Source of the DNA: a bacterium
GTDB lineage: Bacteria; Chlamydiota; Chlamydiia; Chlamydiales; Rhabdochlamydiaceae
Length of the DNA stretch: 19,956 nucleotides
Direction of reading: 5' to 3'
NCBI GenBank assembly: GCA_021802305.1
Contig: JAKAAD010000006.1
Location: 1 to 19,956, forward strand
The notes below the pieces were generated by a model, which was not told the origin of the DNA, did not search any database, and saw only the letters and a list, made by a program, of their open reading frames with translations. How positions within the stretch are numbered: the first letter of the stretch is position 1; every line of letters begins with the position of its first letter. This document shows, piece by piece, positions 1 to 8,427 of this stretch. The translations under genes and the position numbers were made by a program.

Positions 1-87
1 TATAATAAAATAGTTTTTTCAATACACATTATTGTTACCTCTTCTGGATGGTGTTCTTTCAAATATTAGATTTTACAATGAAACAGA

Positions 88-2121
88 TTAGAACGCAAGC
101 AGCTTGCGCATGCCTTTTTCCAATGTACGTACTTGCGGGAGCACTTCTTCCTCAAGCCCGGGAGAATAGGGCACGGGAACGTCTTGTCCTGCAATGCGCA
201 AGATGGGGGCATCGAGGAAAGGAAACATCTCTTCGCTTGTACGAGCGGCAATCTCTGAAGCAAAGCCACAGGTCATTGGCGCCTCTTGTGCAATGAGCAA
301 TTTGCCTGTTTTTCGAAGAGATGTTGCAATCGTTTCAAAATCGAGAGGCACGAGCGTTCTCAGATCAATCACCTCTACGGAATATCCCTCCCTTGCTAGC
401 TGTTCTGCTGCTTGTACTGCCATCATGACCATCAAGCCCCATGCTACGACTGTAATATCTTTTCCTATGCGCACAATGCGCGCCTTTCCAAAAGGAAGGA
501 GTGCATCTACATCAGGTTCACGTTGTGCAGCAAAGAGGCGTTGGCGATAGAGCGCTTTGTGCTCTAAAAAGATGACGGGATTGGGATCTCGAATGGCCAT
601 CTTCAATAGACGCTTTGCATCGGCACTATTGCTAGGCACAACAACCTTAAATCCAGGACAATGAGCAAAATGCGCTTCATTGCTCTGTGAATGATAAGGC
701 CCACCTTGGATGTACCCTCCATAGGGCATGCGAAGAACTATGGGGCAATTCCACTCGCCATTAGAACGATAGTAGATGCTCGCAAGTTCATTGAACATTT
801 GATTTGCTGCTGTCCACATGTAATCGATGAATTGAATTTCTGCGACAGGTGTATATCCTGCACAAGCAAGTCCAATTGCCATTCCCACGATGGCCGATTC
901 CGCAAGAGGAGTATTAAAACAGCGCTCTTCGCCAAATTTTTCCGTAAGCTTTCTCGTAATGCCAAAGACTCCCCCTTTATTCCTTGCTACGTCTTGGCCA
1001 AAGACGAGAACAGTGGGATCGCGTTCCATCTCTTCATTCAGAGCATGGTTGAGGGCATCCATCATTACAATTTCCGATCCGGTTGGTTCTGTCTCTTTTG
1101 CCTCTTCGACCGGCTTAAAAAGATGCGCAGAGCAAGATTCAGGAACAGGAAAGGGGATTTTTTCTGCTCGTTCTGCCGCTTTTTCTACTTCTCTAAAACA
1201 TCTCTCTCTGCACTCTTCAAGTGCATGAGGAGAAATGAGTCCCATATCCAACAACCACTTTTCAAACCTCGGCAATGGGTCAAGCATTTTTTCCTCTGCG
1301 ATGAGTTCACCCCCTTTGTATTTCAAAGGATCATCGCTACTACTATGCGGCCCTATGCGAGGAACTTTTGCGACGAGCAAGCTGGGACCTTCTCCATTTC
1401 GTGCTTTTGAAACTGCTTGCGTCATTGCTTTTGTCAGCTCTTCGTAATCGCAGCCATCGACCTCTAATACGAGAAGTCCTTCATATCCACTTGCCATTTT
1501 TGCACTCGATGCTCCAGCCGTCTGCTCGCGCACAGGGACAGAAATAGCCCAACCATTGTCCTGTATGACGAAAAGAACAGGAAGCTTTTGCAAACAAGAG
1601 AGATTCAATGCTTCGTGAAAATCTCCTTGAGAAGTAGCTCCATCTCCTGCAGAGACGTACACTACTTCACGTTTTCCCGACAAACGAATCGCTTTTGCAA
1701 CTCCTACAGCGTGTAAAAATTGCGAACCTACACAGCTCGATTGGCAGGGAATGCGAAGTTGCCTATGAGAAAAATGCTCAGGCATCATGCGCCCACCCGA
1801 ATGATGGGGAACCGCACGTGCAAGATATGCGCCCAGGAGATCTTCTAGAGTACAGCCCAATCCAATCGCAAATGCACGATCTCGATAGTAAGGCAATGCC
1901 CAGTCTACTCCAGGTGTCAATCCGATGGCTGCTACAGCTCCGACCATCTCGTGACCCATCATGGAAAGATGAAACGTTCCTCCTTTATTTTGTTTGGTCA
2001 GCTTTAATGCTTTCTCATCAAAGAAACGGCATTTGAGCATGACTTCCAATACTTTGAGGCTTTCTTCTTTACCAAAAGAAGGTACAAGAGTCGTGATATG
2101 TTTAGGAGATGAAGTGACCAT
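88..2121 (-). CDS. Fused 2-oxoacid dehydrogenase E1 alpha-beta (2-oxoisovalerate/pyruvate dehydrogenase type)
   Basis: This protein is a thiamine-diphosphate-dependent E1 component that decarboxylates a 2-oxoacid (branched-chain or pyruvate) and passes the acyl group to a lipoyl E2, which is not in this window. Residues 1-330 form the alpha half: the TPP/Mg motif starts at GDG 159-161 and ends at the Asn of QDNGWAIS (N189), followed by the active-site loop RIGPHSSSDD (255-264). Residues 350-677 form the beta half, with FGQDV, the NTPLAES segment, the PYGGYIQGGPYHSQS region and a C-terminal transketolase-like domain. Separate E1 subunits are usual; one fused chain of about 680 aa is known from Chlamydia (CT340, from memory). 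The ATG at 2121 directly follows the TAA of the upstream gene, with a perfect AGGAGG only 3 nt upstream, so translational coupling is likely. Substrate preference cannot be read from sequence. The family call is secure. Confidence 0.9.
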   Translation of the reverse strand: MVTSSPKHITTLVPSFGKEESLKVLEVMLKCRFFDEKALKLTKQNKGGTFHLSMMGHEMVGAVAAIGLTPGVDWALPYYRDRAFAIGLGCTLEDLLGAYLARAVPHHSGGRMMPEHFSHRQLRIPCQSSCVGSQFLHAVGVAKAIRLSGKREVVYVSAGDGATSQGDFHEALNLSCLQKLPVLFVIQDNGWAISVPVREQTAGASSAKMASGYEGLLVLEVDGCDYEELTKAMTQAVSKARNGEGPSLLVAKVPRIGPHSSSDDPLKYKGGELIAEEKMLDPLPRFEKWLLDMGLISPHALEECRERCFREVEKAAERAEKIPFPVPESCSAHLFKPVEEAKETEPTGSEIVMMDALNHALNEEMERDPTVLVFGQDVARNKGGVFGITRKLTEKFGEERCFNTPLAESAIVGMAIGLACAGYTPVAEIQFIDYMWTAANQMFNELASIYYRSNGEWNCPIVLRMPYGGYIQGGPYHSQSNEAHFAHCPGFKVVVPSNSADAKRLLKMAIRDPNPVIFLEHKALYRQRLFAAQREPDVDALLPFGKARIVRIGKDITVVAWGLMVMMAVQAAEQLAREGYSVEVIDLRTLVPLDFETIATSLRKTGKLLIAQEAPMTCGFASEIAARTSEEMFPFLDAPILRIAGQDVPVPYSPGLEEEVLPQVRTLEKGMRKLLAF

Positions 2122-3195
2122 TTACCTCCTTTTCACGCGCTTTTGACGAAGAGGAGTGACCATTTTGAAACCGCGTTTCTTCTTTTTGGCTTCGATCTCC
2201 TCTTTTCGTTTTTTCCCACCGGGGAGAACTCCTTTGACGAGAGTGGCCATCTCTTCTTTGGGTTGACCTCCCACGATTTTCACTAACCGCGACTCAGGTT
2301 CCGCTATGATCTCTTCGACACTCGTTAGCCGAGAAGATAAAGCGCGCAGCGATTCGAGTCTTTCTGAGAGCGCTTGCAGCCGCGTATCGACTTTCATGCG
2401 CGTTGTTCCCTTGAGGCTTGCTAACAATTGCGCCTCCGTTTCAAATTTTGCAGAGAAAGTAGCTCCTGCCCCAGTGATTTCTGGCAAATAGAGAAATTGC
2501 CTACATGGGGAAGGAACTGTCGTATAAATATCGACTGCTACTTGCGGTTCCACCTCTGCCTTCGCTACTTGCTTTGGAGGCCTTCCTCGCTTCGGGCGGG
2601 GGTTCAAAGCTTCGCTGGAATAATAGCTTTTTGCTTTTGCGACCAACACCTCTCTTGCAGAGGATATGTCTTTTGGTACTTTTGCATCAAAGAGATGGCG
2701 CTTGAGCTTTTCCATCATGACTTTATTGAAATCAAGGTCTTCCTCAAAGACAAATTGCACGCCTTGTGCGCGCAACCATTCGATGATGCGTATGCGAGAG
2801 CGTTCATGATAGTACTGCTGCCATTTCTCCAGTTCCGTAAGATGGTCGTAGATGAATTCAAGAAAATTTTCGCGAGCCTCTTTTGATTGAATGATATCGA
2901 GTAGTTTTTCTTTCGTGTCGATATCGTACACTTTTTCATTGACAAACCCCTCCATGAACTTTTTCGTTTCAAAAAAGGTCATCTTGGGAATGAGACAATA
3001 GCGCGTAGCATTTGCTTGCAATTCCTCTTGTAAATCAGAGAGTTCTTTTGCTCCCTTATCGAGATCGATGAAAAGTAGAAAGCCTTCTACCTTATCGAGA
3101 TAAAAATCTCTCTCATCATCAGATTTTGCAAACGCGTCCATCAAACGATGAAAGCGAAGAAGAAGTGGGTTTTGTGCTTGTGGAAATTTTGTCAT
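2122..3195 (-). CDS. UPF0158 family protein with AT-hook-like motif
   Basis: I assign this to the UPF0158 family of uncharacterised chlamydial proteins (CT429-like), from the conserved N-terminal block NPLLLRFHRLMDAF, SDDERDFYLD and VEGFLLFIDLD. From this ATG the first 180 residues are acidic and helical. A PRPKRGRPPK segment follows (about 199-208), whose RGRP core matches AT-hook minor-groove DNA-binding motifs. The C-terminal third has coiled-coil character (LQALSERLESLRALSSRLTSVEE) and a strongly basic tail ending QKRVKRR. DNA binding is therefore plausible but unproven. I chose the ATG at 3195 because it begins at the conserved MTKFPQAQNPLLL; a GTG at 3216 with an upstream GAGGGG would add seven residues and cannot be excluded. 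The stop codon abuts the E1 start, and the E1 ribosome-binding site lies inside this gene's last codons, so the two are probably one operon. Confidence 0.75.
   Translation of the reverse strand: MTKFPQAQNPLLLRFHRLMDAFAKSDDERDFYLDKVEGFLLFIDLDKGAKELSDLQEELQANATRYCLIPKMTFFETKKFMEGFVNEKVYDIDTKEKLLDIIQSKEARENFLEFIYDHLTELEKWQQYYHERSRIRIIEWLRAQGVQFVFEEDLDFNKVMMEKLKRHLFDAKVPKDISSAREVLVAKAKSYYSSEALNPRPKRGRPPKQVAKAEVEPQVAVDIYTTVPSPCRQFLYLPEITGAGATFSAKFETEAQLLASLKGTTRMKVDTRLQALSERLESLRALSSRLTSVEEIIAEPESRLVKIVGGQPKEEMATLVKGVLPGGKKRKEEIEAKKKKRGFKMVTPLRQKRVKRR
2125..2130 (-). promoter_or_regulatory. Shine-Dalgarno of the E1 fusion, inside the end of the UPF0158 gene
   Basis: On the minus strand AGGAGG is followed by TAA and then ATG, so ribosome-binding site, upstream stop and downstream start fit in 12 nt. 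The spacing to ATG (3 nt) is short. It is the strongest ribosome-binding site I see in the window and points to termination-reinitiation coupling. Confidence 0.6.
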
Positions 3196-3244
3196 AGATT
3201 CTTTGTACGATATCACGCCCCCTCGTGCAATGCAATGCCTTGTT

Positions 3245-4756
3245 CTATGGATGCTCTTCGGTGAAAGTATCTATCTTAAGATCAAAATGATTGCCGTTGA
3301 CGAAAGAAAGAACGACCTCTGGAAAGGGCTTTTCATCTTGTGATGGTGGTGGTGCAAAAGGTGGGTCGAGATCTCTTCTCTGCATAATCTTTTGGGATGG
3401 TAAGTTGAAGACCCTTTCAATGACAATGCGACACTGAAATCGTTGGCTCGCTGCATAGATCTCAGCCGCGGAACCCCAGGATTTATCTTGTTTCATGTAA
3501 GAAAAATAAACTTCAGTGTCTCCATTTCCCAATGCTGTAATCATTTTTGATGCACGGTCTTCTTCTTCTTGATTGTTCTCCCGGCAATTTTGCATGACCC
3601 GTACTAGATTCCTTTCATCACGTTCTTTCATCATTCGATCACGAATGTCCATCATTGCATCCCCTACATATTTTTGAAGCGATGTATCGCGATCATAATT
3701 TTCTCTCATCCACTGAACGATTTGTTTTCGAAGTGCGTCAACAGATTCCACTTCATTGCGAAAATTGTTATTATTCAAGCAAAGCCCCCTCCATAGAGAA
3801 ATGAAAAGGCAATTCCCTTTTGCTTCAGCGGGAATGACTCCGTCATCATTTATACACACCTCATTCCACATACCTTGTCCAGAGAACACGCGTACGAGCT
3901 CACAAACGATTTTCTGCTGTTGCCGTAATTCGTCCTTTGTCGTCTGTGCCAAGCAGTCATCTCCCAGTATCTTTTCCAGATTTGTGCTAAAATTCCTTTG
4001 AAGATCCGTTAGATGGGATACAGCCGCATCTTGTTCTATTGTCGCGAGACTAGCGATCACATTACGGTATTGCTCCTGAAGGGACTTCGCACATTTTTCT
4101 AATGATGTAGAAATTTCACACGGCAATAAATTGAGGTCCGTTGATTGTTGTGGTACATCCCTGAATGGATCGTGCAACCAAAGAGCACCTAGATCTGCTA
4201 TAGCAGCAAGCGCTCCCCATGCAATCGCGTACCGAAGAGAATTCTCTTTCTGAGGATGTGCCATTTTAAAGATATTGGAAAAAAGATAGCTAGAATCACT
4301 CAAAACTTTAACAAGGCGGGGAGCGTAACTGCTTCCTTCTATTCCTATTATCAGACTCATCACAAAAAAAATGCATTGCGCACATGCATTGATGCGCAAA
4401 AGTCGTGCATTACCTACTTGTGATGCGAGAATGCGAGGAAAGAAGTACATGCCCAAACGCACTGCAGAACACGCCATGTATATGCAAGCTGCAAAGTGTT
4501 TACACGCGTCTTTTTTATCCCCTTTTAATAAAGATTCATAAGTGCTAGGAAGGAGTTTGAAAATAGTGATGCATTCAAAAAAATTGCGAATATTTCCCGC
4601 ATATTCTTCGTACCCCTGAAAGGAAGGAGAAAAAAAGGTATTTGCGCATTGAAGAAGATTACAAGCGATACGAGCAATGTGCGCAGAAGGTTCTGCAACT
4701 GATTGCAGTTCGTTAAATCTTTTATTTAAATCATCAAAACCAAATATTTTCGTCAT
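3245..4756 (-). CDS. OTU-like cysteine protease (putative deubiquitinase effector) with hydrophobic N-terminal region
   Basis: The C-terminal part (about 305-495) has the hallmarks of the ovarian-tumour (OTU) deubiquitinase fold. These are a GNCLFISLWRG nucleophile motif with Cys316, a WGSAAEIYAASQ segment near 427 (the usual 'WGG..EL.A.S' helix), and a C-terminal NGNHFDLK with His490 and Asp492 as the likely catalytic pair. The Asp of the canonical DGNC motif is Lys313 here. The N-terminal 200 residues contain hydrophobic stretches near 86-106, 115-140 and 176-195, separated from the protease by a helical linker. Chlamydial OTU proteins (ChlaOTU of C. caviae and homologues in Chlamydia-like organisms) act on host ubiquitin; a role as a secreted, membrane-inserted effector here is inference. 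AGGGG about 7 nt upstream supports the ATG at 4756. The gene ends 49 nt before UPF0158, so readthrough is possible. Confidence 0.75.
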   Translation of the reverse strand: MTKIFGFDDLNKRFNELQSVAEPSAHIARIACNLLQCANTFFSPSFQGYEEYAGNIRNFFECITIFKLLPSTYESLLKGDKKDACKHFAACIYMACSAVRLGMYFFPRILASQVGNARLLRINACAQCIFFVMSLIIGIEGSSYAPRLVKVLSDSSYLFSNIFKMAHPQKENSLRYAIAWGALAAIADLGALWLHDPFRDVPQQSTDLNLLPCEISTSLEKCAKSLQEQYRNVIASLATIEQDAAVSHLTDLQRNFSTNLEKILGDDCLAQTTKDELRQQQKIVCELVRVFSGQGMWNEVCINDDGVIPAEAKGNCLFISLWRGLCLNNNNFRNEVESVDALRKQIVQWMRENYDRDTSLQKYVGDAMMDIRDRMMKERDERNLVRVMQNCRENNQEEEDRASKMITALGNGDTEVYFSYMKQDKSWGSAAEIYAASQRFQCRIVIERVFNLPSQKIMQRRDLDPPFAPPPSQDEKPFPEVVLSFVNGNHFDLKIDTFTEEHP

Positions 4757-4879
4757 GGGAAAACCCCTGAATCCCCATAGAATAGCAGAAATCCTAAAAA
4801 AATAGGTAATACAATGTCATTTGAAATTTATTGTTTACTGCTTTGCTTGCAGAAATATACCAAGCTCGCGACAGCAGTT

Positions 4880-6127
4880 TCAATGAATTTCTTTTACAGG
4901 ACTTCCCATTTTTACGAATAATGGCTTGCAAACCTTTACAAAACAACCGAATGCAAAAAACATAGCTAGTCCACAAATGAGCAAGGGAAGTGCCGGGTAG
5001 TGCGCCACAAAAGAGCCGGAAAAAAGCGGACATAGCCCAATTGCTGCCCATTGGATGGAATTATTGATCCCCATCATCTCGCCTTGCATCGTGCGATCGC
5101 TATAGTTCGATACAAGTGTCGAGGCTGTAGTAAACACAAGAGCTTCTGTAAATGCAATGGCAAGAAGTGCCGGATAGATTTGCACATGGGTTCTTACGCT
5201 TAAAGAGACCCAACAAGCTATCCCTAGCCCTATAAGGGCAATGGGGAAAAGGCGCTCGGGAGATACGCGTTGCAAAATAGGCCGAATCAAAACCCCTTGA
5301 CACAGAGCAACGCAAACTCCAACGAATCCAAAAAAGTTAGCGATTTGCTTGTAATCAAACGCAAGCTTTTTCATGAGCCATACAGGGCTAAATTCAGTGA
5401 AAAAGCCCCACCCAAAGGCAATCACGAAGAGTACGAAAAACAACCCCTTGAGATGAGGAATGGAAAATGCCTTCCTCAAATGCTGTAATGCCATCGAAAT
5501 GTGCAGACGCGTATCTTCTCTTTTTACTAAGGACTCGTTAAATGTAAGCACCAAGGAGATCAGATTGACGGCACATAAAATGAAGGCAAACCAAAACGGC
5601 AATGCCATCGGATGAGGGAAAGAAGAGAGAGATGCAAGTCGTCCGCCGACAAAGGGGCCAAAGATAAATCCTATTCCCCAAACAGCGCCTAGTAACCCAA
5701 ACGTCTTCGCTTTTTCTTCATTCTTCCTTTGATCCGCAATTGCTGACTGAGCAACAGCCATATTGCTCCCGGCAATTCCACTTGCAAAACGCCCTATAAA
5801 TAACAACCAGGCGCTTTTTACACTCACAGCAATTGCAGAACACATATATGCGCCACAAGCTAACAGCAGGGTTAAGAGCAAGATTTTTTTTCGACCCTTT
5901 CGATCTGAGAGTGCGCCAACGATGGGGCTTCCAAAAAATTGGCCTATCGCAAAAGAAGCAATGAGCAATCCATACAGCGTCCCGCGCGTGCTCATCGAAA
6001 CTTCAGCACCAATGATCCCGTGCGTAGGATCAAAAAAAAGCGTCGAAAATAGGGGGAGCACAAGCCCAAATCCCATGCTGTCGAGAAAAAGAGTGAGAAG
6101 CAGAGGGAGAACGCGAAAATTCTTCAT
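4880..6127 (-). CDS. MFS transporter, TetA/DHA1-type drug:H+ antiporter family
   Basis: This is a 12-helix major facilitator of 415 aa in the inner membrane. It starts with FLDSMGFGLVLP in helix 1, the arrangement seen in TetA-type exporters. The motif A loop GALSDRKGRKKIL lies between helices 2 and 3 (about 71-83), and the antiporter signature GIGFIFGPFVGG lies in helix 5 (about 151-162). The central cytoplasmic loop (about 205-220) is charged. The family contains tetracycline and other drug exporters as well as transporters of unknown substrate, so resistance must not be assumed. The gene stands alone, with 123 bp to the OTU gene downstream and a divergent serS upstream. No clear Shine-Dalgarno precedes the ATG; the leader is A/T rich. 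The family assignment is firm and the substrate unknown. Confidence 0.85.
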   Translation of the reverse strand: MKNFRVLPLLLTLFLDSMGFGLVLPLFSTLFFDPTHGIIGAEVSMSTRGTLYGLLIASFAIGQFFGSPIVGALSDRKGRKKILLLTLLLACGAYMCSAIAVSVKSAWLLFIGRFASGIAGSNMAVAQSAIADQRKNEEKAKTFGLLGAVWGIGFIFGPFVGGRLASLSSFPHPMALPFWFAFILCAVNLISLVLTFNESLVKREDTRLHISMALQHLRKAFSIPHLKGLFFVLFVIAFGWGFFTEFSPVWLMKKLAFDYKQIANFFGFVGVCVALCQGVLIRPILQRVSPERLFPIALIGLGIACWVSLSVRTHVQIYPALLAIAFTEALVFTTASTLVSNYSDRTMQGEMMGINNSIQWAAIGLCPLFSGSFVAHYPALPLLICGLAMFFAFGCFVKVCKPLFVKMGSPVKEIH

Positions 6128-6180
6128 TTTGAATAAGATATAATAATGATTCTTTTTACACCATTAGCGTCCTTCTGAAA

Positions 6181-6208
6181 CCTATATTTTACGTTCATAG
6201 TTGTACAA
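6181..6208 (-). promoter_or_regulatory. Weak candidate promoter for the MFS gene
   Basis: Reading the minus strand, TTGTAC (6208-6203), a 16-nt spacer and TATAGG (6186-6181) give a mediocre match to the main sigma-factor consensus, about 50-60 nt upstream of the MFS start. The divergent gap 6128-6410 (283 bp) holds no RNA gene or ORF that I can support, and no convincing serS promoter. Confidence 0.25.
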
Positions 6209-6410
6209 TCCTGCTAAAAAAGCGTAATCCACCCCTTTTCTCCTATTCCGGTATATGTAGTGAAAAAACCTGTCTCTGAAAATTCCAGCCTGCCTGTTTT
6301 GTTACTGGATCGGAGAAGGTGGATTCACTGAAAAGAACCTCTTGTTACGACACTTTCTCCTCCAATCTTGTAAAAGCTCATTGTTTGTGATAGGCTCTTC
6401 GTAATAGTTT

Positions 6411-7697
6411 ATGCTTGATATTAAATTATTACGATCCGAAAAAGAGCTTGTTGAAAAGAAGCTGCAGAGCAAAGATCCTAGTATTGATCTGGCACCGGTT
6501 CTTTCCCTGGATGAAAAGATTCGCACTCTCAAGGTGAAAAGCGAACAACTCAAAGCCGAACGGAACCACCACTCCAAGCAAATTGGCGAATACAAACGTA
6601 CAAAACAAGATGCCTCCACTGCGATGCAAGAAGTTGCCCGCATTGGTGATGAAATTACTACTTTAGATGCAACTCTTGCTTCTCTTGAATCAGAGCTTGC
6701 AGATCGCCTTAGTCATCTTCCCAATCTTCCGGAAGATGGCATTCGATCTTCCCTTGATCCTAAAGATAACGTCTGCATTAAGACCTTCGGAGAAAAACCA
6801 GTATTTCCTTTCCCCTTGAAAAACCACGTGGAACTGAACGATCGACTCCATCTTTTTGATTTTAAACGAGGGGCAAAAGTAGCTGGAAGTGGTTGGTCTG
6901 TCTATCGAGGGCTTGGAGCACAGCTCGAATGGGCACTTTTGCAATTCATGATCGATGTGCAGATCGAAAATGGTTTTGAGCTCATCCTGCCCCCTCTACT
7001 CGTACGGCCAGAAATTTTGTATGGGTCGGGACAATTGCCCAAATTTGAAAAACAGGTATTCAAACTCGATGATCCTGATTATCCGCTATTTCTCATCCCT
7101 ACTTCTGAAGTAGCTTTAAATGGCCTCTACTTTGATGAGATCTTTCGAGAGGAAGAATTGCCGAAAAAATTTACTGCCTATACTCCCTGCTTTCGAAGAG
7201 AAGCCGGAGCCGCAGGTGCACAAGAGCGCGGCTTGATCCGCATGCATCAATTTAACAAGGTAGAGATGTTTGCTTTTACAACTCCCATGCAAAGCAATGA
7301 CATCTTCCAAGAAATGCTCGAAAGTGCAGAACAGATTTTGCAAGCTCTTCACATTCACTACAGATCCATGCTACTCGTAACGGGCGATATGTCTTTTGCC
7401 GCAGCAAAAACAATAGATCTCGAAGTATGGCTCCCCGGACAAAATGGATACAAAGAAGTCTCTTCCGTCTCTCATTGCACTGATTATCAAGCACGCCGTT
7501 CCAAAATTCGCTACAAGCACAAAGATGACAAACCGGAATTTGTACACACTTTGAATGGCTCCGGCCTGGCAACTTCTCGCCTCATGGTGGCTCTTCTGGA
7601 AAACAATCAAAGAGAAGATGGATCGGTAGCCCTTCCCTTGGTGCTACACAAATACATGAATGGAATCAAGGAACTCGTTCCCGATGGACCACTTTGA
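6411..7697 (+). CDS. serS: Seryl-tRNA synthetase
   Basis: This class II aminoacyl-tRNA synthetase charges tRNA-Ser (and tRNA-Sec where present) with serine. The start MLDIKLLR is the standard bacterial SerRS N-terminus. Residues 30-100 form the antiparallel coiled-coil arm that grips the long variable arm of tRNA-Ser. The catalytic core shows the TSEVAL serine-binding motif (231-236), motif 2 PCFRREAGAAG (259-269) and motif 3 LNGSGLATSRLMVALLEN (381-398) with its ATP-binding Arg390. The length of 428 aa is normal for the family. No Shine-Dalgarno is evident before the ATG at 6411. The last 14 bases overlap the next gene's likely start, placing serS at the head of a three-gene plus-strand operon, the same order I recall for CT729-CT728-CT727 in C. 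trachomatis. Confidence 0.97.
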   Translation: MLDIKLLRSEKELVEKKLQSKDPSIDLAPVLSLDEKIRTLKVKSEQLKAERNHHSKQIGEYKRTKQDASTAMQEVARIGDEITTLDATLASLESELADRLSHLPNLPEDGIRSSLDPKDNVCIKTFGEKPVFPFPLKNHVELNDRLHLFDFKRGAKVAGSGWSVYRGLGAQLEWALLQFMIDVQIENGFELILPPLLVRPEILYGSGQLPKFEKQVFKLDDPDYPLFLIPTSEVALNGLYFDEIFREEELPKKFTAYTPCFRREAGAAGAQERGLIRMHQFNKVEMFAFTTPMQSNDIFQEMLESAEQILQALHIHYRSMLLVTGDMSFAAAKTIDLEVWLPGQNGYKEVSSVSHCTDYQARRSKIRYKHKDDKPEFVHTLNGSGLATSRLMVALLENNQREDGSVALPLVLHKYMNGIKELVPDGPL

Positions 7698-8427
7698 AGG
7701 AAAACCTGTCGCCCAGCATTTAAAAGAAGCAAGAAAGAAAGGGCACCTTGCTGCTAGTGAAGCGCATGGCACGGAAATGCCAGGTTTTTTCTCTGCGTGT
7801 CTCCATGCGATGAAGGACACTTCTTCCGCTCTTCTCTTGCTCTGGACGCTAGGCCTCTTTCTCCCACTTTCTTCCATGGCCTTGATGCGCATCTACGTTC
7901 TTTTTTCTATAGGATGGCTCATATGGAAAATTGGAAAAAGCTGTTTACTCGGCTGGGCACGCTTAGAGCGCATGCATCGCATGATCGAAGAGGAGCGCAA
8001 TGAAATCGAGCGCAATCGTCCTACGGAGCGCAAAGAGCTTACAGAGCTTTATCAAGCAAAGGGTCTCACGGGTAAATTGCTAGAGGATGTCGTCGACGTA
8101 CTGATGGCTGACGACCGCCGCCTTCTCCAAATCATGTTAGAAGAAGAGCTGGGGCTCTCCTTAGAATCTGAAATTCACCCTCTTCAACAAGGGATCGGCG
8201 CCGGCTGCGGAGTTGTAAGCGCTTCCCTTTTGGGATGTCTGGGCGCTTGGATCCTTCCCTCTTTTGGTCTTCCTCTCTTTTCCGCATGTATGCTCTTTTT
8301 CTCTGCGCTCTTTTGCGCGAAGAGGGAGCGCAACCAAGCGCTTCCTTTAGCGATTTGGCACCTTTGCCTTGCCGGCTTAAGTATGGGATTGTTATTCTAT
8401 GTAGCACGCATACTGTACGGGCCGTGA
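7684..8427 (+). CDS. VIT1/CCC1-like membrane protein (putative Fe/Mn-type metal transporter relative, CT728-like)
   Basis: The 247-aa protein begins HFEGKPVAQHLKEARKKGHLAASEAHGTEMPG, split here only by position (residues 3-34), a pattern of the VIT/DUF125 family. A helical cytosolic segment (about 97-160) has EEERNEIERNRP, ERKELTELYQAKGL and MLEEELG. This matches the glutamate/methionine metal-binding domain that VIT1 transporters carry between helices 2 and 3. Three further membrane segments follow. The first two membrane segments (about 48-64 and 70-90) do not show the conserved Asp-containing motif of functional VIT pores, so transport activity is uncertain. I use the ATG at 7684, which has AAGGA 11 nt upstream; an ATG at 7660 would add eight residues but has no ribosome-binding site. 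The stop overlaps the P-type ATPase start, suggesting a shared metal-related role. Confidence 0.65.
   Translation: MDHFEGKPVAQHLKEARKKGHLAASEAHGTEMPGFFSACLHAMKDTSSALLLLWTLGLFLPLSSMALMRIYVLFSIGWLIWKIGKSCLLGWARLERMHRMIEEERNEIERNRPTERKELTELYQAKGLTGKLLEDVVDVLMADDRRLLQIMLEEELGLSLESEIHPLQQGIGAGCGVVSASLLGCLGAWILPSFGLPLFSACMLFFSALFCAKRERNQALPLAIWHLCLAGLSMGLLFYVARILYGP

Noticed and set aside
1..87. Terminator downstream of the E1 fusion
   Set aside because: The region is A/T rich but I could not find a stable stem followed by a T-run on the minus strand.
691..1410. 239-codon plus-strand open frame
   Set aside because: It is antisense to the E1 fusion, is rich in Cys/Phe/Arg as expected of a shadow frame, and has no ribosome-binding site.
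4880..6127. Calling the MFS gene a tetracycline-resistance determinant
   Set aside because: TetA-like motifs are shared by many exporters of other substrates; there is no adjacent TetR-type regulator or mobile element.
6128..6410. tRNA or riboswitch in the MFS-serS gap
   Set aside because: I looked for tRNA arms, T-box features and conserved aptamer motifs and saw none.
8235..8423. ATG-initiated 63-codon upstream extension of the P-type ATPase
   Set aside because: It lies entirely within the VIT-like gene, its sequence is not family-like, and a GTG start at the GTGA overlap explains the gene better.
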